Source of the DNA: Spirodela intermedia
Lineage: Eukaryota; Streptophyta; Magnoliopsida; Alismatales; Araceae
Length of the DNA: 64,000 bases
NCBI GenBank assembly: GCA_902729315.2
Contig: LR746268.1
Coordinates: 5,563,501-5,627,500, forward strand
Direction of reading: 5' to 3'
In this document: positions 48,593 through 60,160 of the stretch, piece by piece
Numbering within the stretch: the stretch's first letter is position 1
How the letters are laid out: every line of letters starts with the position of its first letter
Translations under genes and position numbers: made by a program
The notes under the pieces: model-generated
The model's database searches: none
What the model saw: only the letters and a program-made list of their open reading frames with translations
Told to the model about the DNA's origin: nothing

Positions 48593-51430
48593 GTTTTCTG
48601 CTTCTCAATCTGCGATTTTATCGATCTAATTTCAGAAAAAAATACAAGGAAAGATAAATAAGGGTAAGATATAGCATTATAAAGAGAAAACGAAAGAATT
48701 TCAATGCCCTGAAATTTAAAGAAAACAAAAAACGAAATATTTCACTACTAAATGAGTTATTCGTCCAGCAGAGCTTAGAAGAAGGTGACTCACGCAGACA
48801 GCTGGCCCCTTTCTGATAATAGTACGAAATAGAAAAAGCAACCCAGCTGGATGGTCAACCTCAGTGATCTTATCAGCCAGCAAACCGTAGAGAGAAGATA
48901 GGGAAATGAACTCAGAAAATACGGTGCCTGACTTCATTCACATTGGGCTATACATTTCAGGAAATAAAAGAGGTCTATGAAACATACCATACACAATAGT
49001 TCTTTACAAAATATAACATGATAAAGGCAGAAAAATTAATGAAGAAATAGACAGATAAGACCTCAGTACCCCAAAAAGGTAAAGCATCAGTTGAAAGGCT
49101 GTCTTGTAATTTATAAATGAGAAACGGCATTCTTAATAACCTATGAAGATCCCTTCAAACATGCAAAAGCTATCATCAAATTTCAGGACTTGGAGAAAAC
49201 CTTCAGGCAATATTGTGAAGAGGATACTAATTGCAGACACTTTTTTAACTCGAACAGCCAAATCATACTAATCCTGGGCCAACATTTCTAAACATCAAAA
49301 GCCCATCTGGAGATATTTCAGGCTTTTCATACTGCAAAAGTCAAATATTCTTACCCACTAGGTCTTCACACTTTTGTAGGAAAACTTGGAATTGACCAAC
49401 TTTTTATGTAAATAAGAAGTAACATTATTGAAGAAGCAACAAATCAATAGAACGAGCCATTGATGTCTAAGTGTTTATTTTTTCATGAGCTTGCTTGAAA
49501 AACAATAATAATTTAGATGATATTGTGCATCAGGTTCATATGTTATCAGGCACTAAAAAAAGCTTGCAATTGCATAACATCTGTCTGACATGGTAACCAG
49601 ACAGCATTACTAAAAGACTATGCATAAACCATCCAACATTTCCTTTATTTTGAATCTTCAGCAGAATGATTGGATTATCATTAAATTTACGTCATTGATA
49701 TAAAGTGCAAATGAATTATCCATCATATTTTTCATTATGACCTGACGAGCTGGCGTAAAATACAAATCGCACCATAGTTTAAGCAGCATACGAATAGTTT
49801 TTGATAAATAGGATTATTACATTGCAGATTTTAGTCGGCACATCATTCAAACAAATGTCCTTTAATGCAAATGGAAAACTTAACAAATAGACAGATTATA
49901 CGCAAAGAAATCAGGAAGAACGATGAAAACTGACGGGAAACTGGCAATGACCGTTGGGACTCTGGATGAATGAAATTCATCAGATTTCGATCGAAAAGTA
50001 AAATAGTTTCACGGTGATCTGGGCATAATTTGCGAAAAAGGATAGGAGGAAGCGCCTCCCTATACCACAGAAAAGGGTCGAGAAATAGTAACCGATCAGA
50101 AAAATTAAAAAAACATCACATATGAAAACGCTTTAGTCACTAGTCACCTAGACACGCAAACACGACTCCACAAACTTGTACGGAGAACGTCGCTGCCAAG
50201 TCTCCACGGGAGGTATGATCGTGGGATCAGGACAAAGACTAAAGGAGATCCCTTCACAGAGAGTGCCCTACCTTGACAGAAACAATGAAAACATACAAGA
50301 ACAGCACCTCTACAACGAGGTTGCGGAAGGGAGGCTGGCATCCCAAGAAGGAGACGATGAGGAGCTGTCTCGGCATATAAGAGAGAAGGATATATGCATA
50401 CGTAGATAGACACATAGGGGAGCTGGGGCGAGAGGCGGAGAAAGAAACCTCTTGAGCGATGAGCGATGCCGATATTAGGAAGAACAGGTCGTCCTCCTCT
50501 CTATCGAAAAATCGAGGAAAAGGCGCTCGGCTAAGATGGTGACCACGGCTTTCCTTCCCCGAATCTCTGTACCTGGCCAACGTGGATTCAGCGTGGGGAG
50601 TCCCGGGGGAAGGTGAGCGGGGAGGGTAGAAATGAGGCTGGTGGACAGGCATGAGGAGGCTCCCCGAAGGAAGAAGAACGTCGAGGTGGTCGGACCGTGA
50701 TGGCGACGTGTTTGGCCGGCACTCCCACCGAAAGGTGAGAATGCTCCCCTTTTTCTCCTCTTTTCCACTCCTCTCCTTTCACGGGGGACCTCGTCCTGCG
50801 GGAAAATAATTAATATTGATAAGGGTAAAATAGTCACATTACACTCCTCCCGCCACACGCGTTCATCGCTGTACAACAGGCCGTTTGGATCGACAGATTA
50901 TTTCTGGATTTGGCAATCAGAATAGAGCCCAATTAAAATTTTAAATCGATAAATAAATTTCATAATTTTCAAATCTGATTAATCGTAACAAGATGTCCTT
51001 ATCTGTGGGTAGTGGGCCACATTCAAATTTATTTCTCCTTATTTAAAATGAAAAAAATATTGTAGAACGTAGTCTGATCCCCGACGGATAATTCGAAATT
51101 CTATATTTTCATTCAAGTATTCAAAATTATTAATGTATTTTTAAAATGCTATTTATTTATAAGCGTTGCCTTCTCTCTCTATCACGAGACAATAAGAGAG
51201 GTGGCCCAGCTGACTCGGCGACCCAGCACTATGCTGCAGACATCGCGGATGGGCGTCCTGGTCTGGCCGTGCAGGCGTGTACGAACCACGCCCCGCCACG
51301 TGGAACTCCTTGCTCATCGCTCCCCGCAACCCAACCAACTACTGCACTCTCCCTTTCGCGACTGCAAAAGGCTCCTCCTTTCCGACGGGACCGACTCACT
51401 TTGAATGCATGAGGGGGAGTCACGTGACTC
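48593..51430. other. divergent intergenic region and probable 5' UTR intron of the acidic-protein gene
   Basis: AT-rich from 48593 to about 50150, then GC-rich with overlapping open frames at 50144-50876 that resemble no protein I know. The GC-rich part may be the first non-coding exon and promoter of the minus-strand acidic-protein gene, with the AT-rich part as a 5' UTR intron; this is inference from composition and an acceptor-like site near 48614-48631. AT-rich DNA at 50930-51150 holds nothing I recognise. Confidence 0.45.
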
Positions 51431-51431
51431 C
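51296..51431. promoter_or_regulatory. two palindromic G-boxes
   Basis: CCACGTGG at 51296-51303 and GGAGTCACGTGACTCC at 51416-51431, the latter a perfect 16-base palindrome around CACGTG. Both are strong bZIP/bHLH-type sites by sequence. They lie about 720-850 bases upstream of the DUF3754 gene start. Confidence 0.5.
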
Positions 51432-51511
51432 GATTGGGAGGGAGGGAGGAGAGAGAGAGAGATCTTGGTGCAGCAAAGGAATGGGGCCTCTAGGCCGACG
51501 GACTGCTTTAA

Positions 51512-51626
51512 TTGGGCCCAACAGAATGGCAGCCCATTTTACCATAATTCAGGCCCAAATGTGCTCCACATTGGGCTATCTGGAGCAAAATTGGGTCTTA
51601 CACGTGGTGTCGGTGTCTGGCCCACA
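51512..51626 (+). promoter_or_regulatory. site II cluster upstream of DUF3754 gene
   Basis: TGGGCCCA at 51513-51520, then AGCCCA (51531), AGGCCCA (51551), TTGGGCT (51571), TTGGGTC (51591) and TGGCCCA (51618) within 115 bases. Dense site II words are a hallmark of plant housekeeping promoters. The plus-strand DUF3754 gene starts at 52152; linkage is inference. Confidence 0.48.
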
Positions 51627-52037
51627 CAATAGCTGTCACGACGTCGAAGGCCTTTTATTCAAATGAAATAGGCGCACGAGACGAAAGCATCCTTCGAGTC
51701 GTAACCCCTTAATTGATCAGACGGCTATCAGAAACGCCGGGTGTTTCGCTGATGAAATGGATAACACAGGAAGCCGTTATCTGCCCTGTCGACCTTGATC
51801 GCTCGGCTAATCAGACGCTAAACAGATGAACCATCTTCCCTCGGGTGTCACAACAACATTCCTCATTCACAGCTCTCTCTCTCTCTCTCTCGCTGTAGAT
51901 TGTTCTCAGAGAGAAGCTACCGGAATTCCGAAGCCCGACGATCTCTCCCTACAAGTCTGGAATATCTCTGGATTGGTGCAAGCTAGCTGCTGGGATTCCA
52001 AAGGCCAGGTGTGGTGACCCCCCGCGTGACACCAGGT

Positions 52038-52091
52038 CCTAGAAGGCTTTCAACACTAGGCAAGGCCTTCCCGAGGCCCTAGAAGGCTTTC
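52038..52091. repeat. 40-bp-spaced 14-base direct repeat in DUF3754 5' region
   Basis: CCTAGAAGGCTTTC occurs at 52038-52051 and 52078-52091, in the probable 5' UTR. Confidence 0.85.
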
Positions 52092-52151
52092 CACACCAGC
52101 TCTCATTTTTCGTTCTCGCGGTGCACGCCGGACTGGTCTTGATTGGCGATC

Positions 52152-55100
52152 ATGGCGAAGGACAAAGACGTGATAAGGATTGAGCGGGAGTCCGTAGTGC
52201 CGATCCTGAAGCCCAAACTCATCATGCACCTGGCTGGTCTTATTGGTAATTTTTCTATTTCCTGTGATCAGATATCTGCTGTAACCGTTCCTCTTTCATC
52301 TGACTATTTTCTGATTATCAGTGCTCTTCTATTGCGGTTTCCCGAATTTTGGTATTTACTCGGGCCCAGGCTTCGTGCTTACCGTCTTTGAGGTTCGTTT
52401 TGATTATATATCCTCGTGCCTTCGTTTCTTTAGTATCTTAATTGCCTTTGATGTTTTCTCATGGAATATTCGCTTCGCGCACTACTTTTGAATTCCTCGC
52501 CAAAGTCCGAGTCTGTGGGTTCCTTCTGCATTTTTTCTTCCACCTTCAACATTTAATTTTTCAAGGTCACAGTAAAAAGCAAACAGGTCAATTCCTGGTT
52601 TAAATTCTGCGCAATACTTGTCTCATATTTTAATGGTGAAAATGTGTAGCAGATTGGTAGGTGAGTGTAATTTTCGATTCAAATTAGTGACGTTTCTTCG
52701 TCAACTGGTGATTGTTTTTCATGTTACCTTTCTTTATCCATGTAGAGCACGGGTCTGATCGAGCTGAGTTCTTGAAACTGTGCAAGAGAGTTGAGTACAC
52801 GATCCGAGCATGGTATCTTCTACAATTTGAGGATCTGATGGTAAGCTGATTCGCTTGTTTCGACTTTCGTTACTCTATAGTGTTAGAAAATATAGTTGCG
52901 TTTGAAGTGAAAATTTGAATCCAGTTTCCCCTTTATATGTTGTTGCAGCAATTATATTCTCTGTTTGATCCGGCTCACGGTGGTCAGAGACTGCAGCAGC
53001 AGAATCTCTCGTCAGAAGACACTGATGTTCTTGAACAGAATTTTCTGACATATTTGTTTCAGGTAAACTAGGTGTCTCATGCTTCTCATATTGTCAATGA
53101 AAACCTTTTCCTGGATCATTTCCAATGAGAACCATATGGTTTGTTGAATTTTATTAAACCAGTTTCTTGGCAGTACAAGGCAGTCTTGCTTGATTGATCA
53201 TTTTCTCACCTCACAACTGTGATTAAAAATTCCATGTAAATGTTTTGCAATCACAACGAAACATTTTACTGCTCTTTTTTAGAGAAACAAGCATCAGCAT
53301 ACTTATTTTTCCCAAACAAGGTGTTTCGCGTTTTCACATCTATCTTAACACGTCCAGCTATACTTCAGTTGTTTTCTAAACATATAAGATGAGACAATGA
53401 TCCAAACTTTTGAGGCTTCATTTCATAATTTATGATAACCATTCTTCCAGGGAGACACTTTTCTAAATTGGCTCCCATGCTCATTTGCTAATGAATTTTA
53501 TGTTTGCTTCAGATAAGTGCATTGCTCCTATGCCTTATTTTTTCTAGCCTCCAAATTCTTTACCATGTTTATTTCTGAGTTTTTCGCTGCATTAGAAAGG
53601 TCGACTATTGTGGATCGGAACATTATTTTGCAGATCCAGGGTTTTTTTAACTATGCTGACATAATGTTTTCCCTAGATTCAGTTAAAATATTTCACGATT
53701 GGACTTCTGCCATAATTAAGTGAGATGACCAACTATTCAAACTGAAGAAACGATTGCCAATTTTTCCTTCTGTTGGTTATCCCTGTTGTGCAATATCCTT
53801 AGTTAAATCAATGGATTCCTAAATCGACTTAAAAACTCATAAAGAGCACCATTAATGGACACAAGAGTTGCATTTAATCAATTTATGACTATATGCTTAC
53901 AGTTCCCAGATGCATGTTTGTATGAAATTTCGAGCTGGTCCAATGACTTTAGATTGGTGGTTTCCTGTTGGTTTATACCAGAATTTGGTAAATAGATGGT
54001 TACTTGATTACTACTAATTATAGAGGTTTATGAAGAGGATTTACATTTTCATCCAATGTCTGATGTAAATGGGATTATGATTTTGGCTTATTGTGTATCA
54101 TTTTCTGTAATGCTTAGAAAACTTCATAAAATTCCAAATTACTCTTTTAGGAACATAGGAATCCTTTTCCACTGTATTAGTTGATCATAACTTAGATACT
54201 ATCAATTTTAGCGGGAAACTCCTGCTTTACTAGTCGGAGGTTCATTAGAAGAATGGAAAACGTTGTATGAAAAAGAAATTGATTGGGGTGTTACAGTGAA
54301 AAATTATTTTTTTCCCTATTATGTTGTCCAGTGAATTCCACGTTCTCATGGAGCTGTGGATATATTGATTTGTGCATTTAATGTTGTGAATATATTGATT
54401 TGTGCATTTAATGTTGTGGATATATTGATTTTTTCATATAATTTAAAATTTTGGGTAAATATTTATGTAAAGTATTGGATGGTATTGAGCATGATCTATT
54501 CTCTCTGGTTTACGGAAGGGGATACTACAGCGATATCCTGGAGATTTGAAGAGATATTTCATATATGTTTCTTTGCTTTTTGTTTGCAGGTAATGGAAAA
54601 GAGTAACTTCAAGATAGTCACTGATGAGGAGATTGAAGTTGCACAGTCTGGACAGTATCTTTTAAACCTCCCCATCAAAGTTGATGAATCAAAGGTTTCC
54701 AAGTAATTTTTCTATGTATTACATTAAATAGTATGTTTGGTAATTTACTGAATCATGTGTCACTTTGAGCATTGCAGCTTGACCGAAGACTGTTACAAAG
54801 TTATTTTTCAAAGCATCCTCATGAAAATCTCCCAGAGTTTTCTGATAAGGTATTATTCTAAACTTGTTGTACAATAACTGAATAAAGATGATGAAATAAT
54901 TCTACATTTTTATGCATTCTGAACTTTAATTTTTACTCTCAGATCCATCAGTCATCATTGTCTTGAGTCTCACTTGTCTTTGATCTACTGTGGTTCATTC
55001 CCAAACCATGTTTTGGGAACATACCAGGAAGTAATTTGATTTTTTCTGCCTTTCTAATACTTATTGCTGCTGGGACATTTCAACCTTTGGGAACATGCCA

Positions 55101-58100
55101 GGATGTAATTTGATTTTTAAATTAAGAATCCTGTTGTCTAGAATGGTATAAAAATACTTCCCTGATATGATGGCCCAATAATTATGTCATCTAATTGACA
55201 TATTGTCTTTGAAAAGGTTTCTTGTCTAAGGTCATTTTAATTTTTAAAAATTGGTGATGACCAGATTCCTGAAAATTTGGCATATATATAATAGCAAAAA
55301 AACTAATGATTCTGCATTTTTTTTATTGTGTGCCACTTTATTATGCATCTGATTTTTCTAGAGTTCAGTGACATAATTTGGTTATTCCAATCACAATTTA
55401 TTTTTAGTTGAAGTGTTTTTCTTTCCATGCTACAGGACCTGATACTAGGAAACGAGATGGTTTATATCATATTTATTACTTATGCATTGATAAACCACGC
55501 ACTCTTTATAGCAAAAGGGAAACGTTCTTTTAAACCTGTATTATTAAGCTGATCGACATTGTAGAAATATGGACTGAATAACATTGGTCTTCTAATTTTT
55601 TTATCATTTATGGTGTTGACATCCTGAATTTGGATATTGGGACACGGATCATTGATTACAGGCATTTGGTTTTGATTAAAAAAAATCATTTTAATTGCAA
55701 TGTCTGTTTTATGTTTCTTTGCTGATAGTATATGCATTGAGGTCATGATGGAAATGATATAGATTTCCAAAAATTTTGAGTTTTTTTTTTAATTCTAGCA
55801 TCTAATATATCTGTCTTTCTGCATGGAAATTGAAAAGTACATAATCTTTCGTCGGGGTATTGGATCTGATGAAACAACTGATTATTTCATCATGGAGAAG
55901 TTGGATATAATCATTTCTCGTATTTGGGCATGTTTTCTTAGGGTTACCAGGTAAGATATTTTAAGTGTATCATGGTTTCTAGTTTTTTAAAAGTTTTTAT
56001 TGAGGACGCGTTTATGCATTTATTTGAATTTTAATTTTTTCCCCATTGGCTGGATATTTAACATCGGTACAGGCTTCAAAGGATTTTTACTAGAAAAACA
56101 AGTAAACGATCTACAGATCCGAAGAAGAATGACGAAATAACCCCAGATGCTGATCACGATGATCTAGTTGTTGAACGGAAACGGCTTGAGAATGAACTGA
56201 GGTTCCAGGTTTACTTATACTGTATGTAAAATGCCTTATAGTTTGTAATTTTACATATTTATGTTTGTGGTGAATGCAGCATGAGAAATTTGTTTGGGAA
56301 GATCACGATCCAAGAACCGACATTTGATCGGATGATTGTTGTGTATAGGCAAGTAAACTCATATTTCTTTCATAAAAGATTTACGGAATCCGATTTACTG
56401 CAGGATTTGTTTTATTATTTATACAAAGGTATTGAATTCCTCCTTCGATTGGGTTGCTTAATGTTAATATTTCCAAAATTTCCAAATTCCACCTCCATGG
56501 AAAATAGTTTCTCAGCAGTGGATCTTGACATTTGCTCCGACACTAAAATTTGATATATTACAGGCGTGCAAGCACAAAGAAGAAGACAGAAAGAGGAATC
56601 TATGTCAAGCACTTCAAAAATATTCCTATGGCAGATATGGAATTAGTTCTGGTAATAGTCTGCTATTATGGGAATATAAAGTGTGCGTAAATTCTTCAAG
56701 TTTCTGATTTTGGTCTGCCGTGCCTATTCAATGATTAGTGCTTTATGTTGTCTTACAGCCTGAAAAGAAGAATCCGAGTTTGACTCCGATGGACTGGGTC
56801 AAGTTTCTTGTTTCTGTTGTCCTTGGGCTGGTATGCTTTTGTTTGTAACCAGTGTAATGCATTATAATTATTTTGATCGCTTTGTTAATCTTCATTATTT
56901 ATATTATGATCAGGTTACACTTGTCAGCTCGCTTGAGATGCCCAAAGCTGATATCTGGGTTGTTATAGCAATACTCACTGGTCTGATAGGCTACTGTGCT
57001 AAGATCTACTTTACGTAAGTGTCGCTTCAAACCGATGCTCTTCTCAATCATCTCATGCTTTCTCCTCTAAATATGGGTACAATTTCTTTTTCTTTGTTAT
57101 TCTCTGCAAAATTCTCTTCTTCCTCGTCAGTGAAATCCTTAACAATGTGTCTATCGACATGGCCTGAGTTTGGAACCCCAACAGGGTGCGCTTATGTCGT
57201 TTCTCCTTGATTCCGAATGATCATCATCTTTTGGCATATAATTCGATGGTGGAGAATGACTCTGTTCCACCAAGAATGGGAAAAATCCACTCTAAGCATG
57301 TAGCCACAAAGATCTTTGATGATCTTGTATCCATGGTTGGAGAGAATATGTGGAAGATTCAACAACGACGACATATCAAAACGAACATCGCCGGTGATGT
57401 TCCCGGAAAAACATCATTTTCTCCTGTCCCACGATGCTGTCATGGTAGCACTGAGACAACAAGGCTTTCACCGCTCTACCACCGCCCTATTGCGTTTCCT
57501 ACTGCTGGTCGTTCTTTTGTGCCCAGTTCTCACAGTTACAATCACAATGCTGCTAATCACGAATTTTCTGTTTTGAAGTTTTTTGGATTCTATCAAATAA
57601 TGTCTTCATCTCCCCGTACTTTCATTGCTCAAAGCTTAAGAATTTTGTACTCGCTTCCATCTGTTTTATCGAATTCTGGTTGCATTTTAACTGTCATGAG
57701 TAATATGATGTCACTTTTTGAACTTTGATTCTTGACAGGTTTCAGCAAAATATGGCTGCTTACCAAAATCTAATCACACAATCAATGTACGACAAACAAT
57801 TGGACAGTGGAAGGGGAACACTGTTGCATTTATGTGATGATGTCATTCAACAGGAAGTAGGCACCAAACTGATTAGTTTTTTTTAATTTCGGATAGCTTC
57901 CAGAATCGAGAACTCATTTCTACGAGGAACCCAGTTACTTGCAATAGAACTAATAACGGTGGAATCTCTGATTTGCAGGTCAAAGAAGTTATACTTTCCT
58001 TTTTTATTCTGATGGAGCAGGGAAAAGCCACTATACAAGTATGTAATCATTTACTTAACAAGTTTTATTTCGTTGCATCGCGGAATGTTAGGTCTGAATT

Positions 58101-58945
58101 TCACGTCACTTCTTCTGTGTTGTAATGGACATTTAGGATCTCGATCATCAGTGTGAGGCCCTCATCAGAGAAGAATTTAACGAAGAGTGCAACTTCGACG
58201 TTGTAGATGCTGTTCAAAAGTTAGAGAAACTTGGCGTTGTTGCTCGGGTAAGAAGTTCATGTTCGTGTAGTTTGTATCTCTCTTTCGTCGATATAAAAAG
58301 CTCATCAATTCTTGTTCATAGGTATTTTGATCAGCTGAAATAGAAAATTCTGTGTTTAGACTAGATTGCTGAAGCCAAACCTGATCTGACCTCTCTGACC
58401 CCACACGAGGCCATGTTAAGCATGGAAGAAATAATCATCCGTGGGGAAAATCGACAAGCAAGCTCGATTTGAGATTGCAAAATTTCATTCAATTTTTTTC
58501 TTCAGAAGTTCACATATTTTTGCGACATTGAGTCTGCTCATTTGTCCAGTTGGCAAACCATGGTCTAGTTTAACATAGGTTATTAGACTAAGGTAAATCA
58601 CAGACATGTTGGTAAGATAATCATGATGCTGCTTTCTTCCTCTCGACTCTGATCTCTACTTCTCTCGGACCTCTCCTTCAGGATTTGAGATATCTTTCAA
58701 TATCTTCCTCCCCGAGTTCCCGTTTCACAGCTGGGAATCCCATGTGTTCCGTTCCCTGCTTAATCCGTTTTCTCTCTGAGACAGTAAGTAACAGTACCCT
58801 TGGAAGAGTCTGAGGCTTTCCCATGTTGGTTCAGGACACCATCGGAAGAATATACTGTGTGGGCTTGAAACGCGCCAATGAAATCATAGGCACCACCACC
58901 GAGGAGCTGGTGCTCAAAGCGAAACAGGAGGCCATCACTGCTTGA
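52152..58945 (+). CDS. DUF3754 two-TM protein (TMEM143-like; 15 exons, 483 aa)
   Basis: Exons 52152-52245, 52746-52840, 52949-53062, 54590-54694, 54778-54849, 55838-55950, 56073-56201, 56280-56348, 56564-56651, 56759-56830, 56914-57014, 57739-57856, 57979-58038, 58137-58247, 58835-58945. Phases close to 484 codons. Protein matches the plant DUF3754 family (At3g19340 type) end to end: [137 protein letters not shown]. Two membrane segments at about 305-325 and 331-350 are followed by a conserved soluble tail ([33 protein letters not shown]). Function unknown; the animal relative TMEM143 is mitochondrial, which does not prove location here. Intron 8 has a GC donor that the reading frame requires. 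Intron 3 carries a 30-bp tandem repeat. Confidence 0.96.
54361..54440. repeat. 30-bp tandem repeat, about 2.6 units, DUF3754 intron 3
   Basis: Unit TATATTGATTTGTGCATTTA plus ATGTTGTG(A/G)A at 54361-54390 and 54391-54420, then a partial third copy to about 54440. The first two units differ by one base. Confidence 0.93.
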
Positions 58946-59318
58946 CGCCGTCTTTTTTAAGGTCACCCTCTGGTCACTGCTCGTGCAGGTCTTCTTTCAA
59001 TCCCCCGAAGCGGATGCCCGCCGTCTCCCCCTGTATCTATCATCCTCCGAGTTGCTCGAACTTCTCTTTCTTTGCCGCTTGTGTGTAGATTTTACTTCCA
59101 AGGTCGATCTTGTAACTCTTTATATTCCATTGACTCGCGATGAATCGAAGGGAAACAAGATTTTTAACTGCACGATCTCGCGCATGCTGATGTCATGGCT
59201 TATCGCTTCGCCAAAGCCGTCGGCCCACGGGCGGCGCCAAAAGCGCCACGTGTATATGGGGTATATATATTTCGGTCGGCATAGGAAGCTGCCGTTAGTT
59301 CACTGGGTCTCATCCACA
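58946..59318 (+). promoter_or_regulatory. compact promoter of At4g14100-like gene: G-box and TATA box
   Basis: CACGTG at 59247-59252 is followed by a TATATATAT box at about 59262-59270, some 50 bases before the ATG at 59319. This implies a very short 5' UTR of about 20 bases. The left part of the region is the DUF3754 3' UTR. Motifs are seen; the role is inferred from spacing. Confidence 0.5.
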
Positions 59319-60160
59319 ATGTGGAGGAGCTTGAGCGATTGGGATAGAACCCTCTTCTGGCTCCTCTTCCTGCTGCTGCAGTGCCGCCCGCGTGCCGGCG
59401 CAGCGGCCGGCCGGCGGCGGCGGCGAGGAGCCAATCCCGGCGCCGTGGCCGGCGCAATTCCACGCGCGGCTGCTGACAAACCTGACGAGCAGTGGGCGGC
59501 TCAGAGTGGACGACCTCTGGTACGACTGGCCCAACCGCAGGAAACATCATCGTCATGCAGTGGCAGCTCACGGAAGTCATGTACGACGTCGAGTGGGGCA
59601 ACGGTACCACCTTCTACTACACCCTCGGTCCTGCGGGCTCCTGCCGGGTAGAGCACTTCCCCGTCGGCATTCTCCGGCCGGATTTCATGGCGGACGCCAC
59701 CTACCTCGGCAGAGTGCGCATCGACGGGTTCCTCTGCGACCGCTGGCAGAAGTTGGGGTTCATCTGGTACTACCAGGAGGTCGCCACCAAGCGGCCCGTC
59801 CGCTGGGACTTCTACGACGGTAAACCCTCTACATTGCGGCCATCATCGTCGTCGGTCAGATCAGGCCGAAAGAGAATCGAGCTGAAATTGGGCAGGGAAA
59901 AGGGGATCGCCCGATTTAAGAAGGTTGGATGATCTTGGCTGTGTGGCGTTGCAGGGATATCGATGAACGTGATGACGTTCGACGAGGGCGCCGTGCTGAA
60001 CGGCCCGCAGTGGCAGGCTCCCGCGTGGTGCTTCGCCGACGCCGGCGCCGGTGACGGTGGCGGCGCCCGTCGAGGCTTGGCTCGGGCCAAGGAAGAAGAA
60101 GGGTCCGGAGGCCTGCGCAGGCTTGCTTCGTTCCTTTACCGCCACAACGCTCCTTCTTGA
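59319..60160 (+). CDS. At4g14100-like secreted protein with two apparent frameshifts (2 exons, about 234 aa)
   Basis: Exons 59319-59819 and 59955-60160 (GT-AG). Starts with a signal peptide (MWRSLSDWDRTLFWLLFLLLQC), then a proline-bearing linker and the conserved plant domain: PIPAPWPAQFHARLL, LWYDWPN, NIIVMQWQL, YDVEWGNGTTFYYTL, CRVEHFPVGILRPDF, YLGRVRIDGFLCDRW, FIWYYQEVATKRPVRWDFYDG, and in exon 2 MNVMTFDEGAVL and WQAPAWCF. This resembles Arabidopsis At4g14100, loosely annotated as a glycosyltransferase-like protein; its activity is unproved. The C-terminus (RRGLARAKEEE...) is family-variable. The frame changes twice in exon 1, once within the GC repeats at about 59400-59425 and once at 59541-59543 (AGGAAAC, one extra A). 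Dropping one base at each place makes the phases fit the intron exactly. Sequence error or a decayed gene. Confidence 0.8.

Noticed and set aside
50144-50876. Small genes in the GC-rich block upstream of the acidic-protein gene
   Set aside because: Several overlapping frames on both strands, no recognisable domain and no codon-phase preference I can see; composition fits a promoter and 5' UTR exon.
57019-57728. Extra exon or alternative gene within DUF3754 intron 11 (frames at 57186 and 57316)
   Set aside because: The family sequence passes directly from the exon ending at 57014 to the one starting at 57739 with phase agreement.
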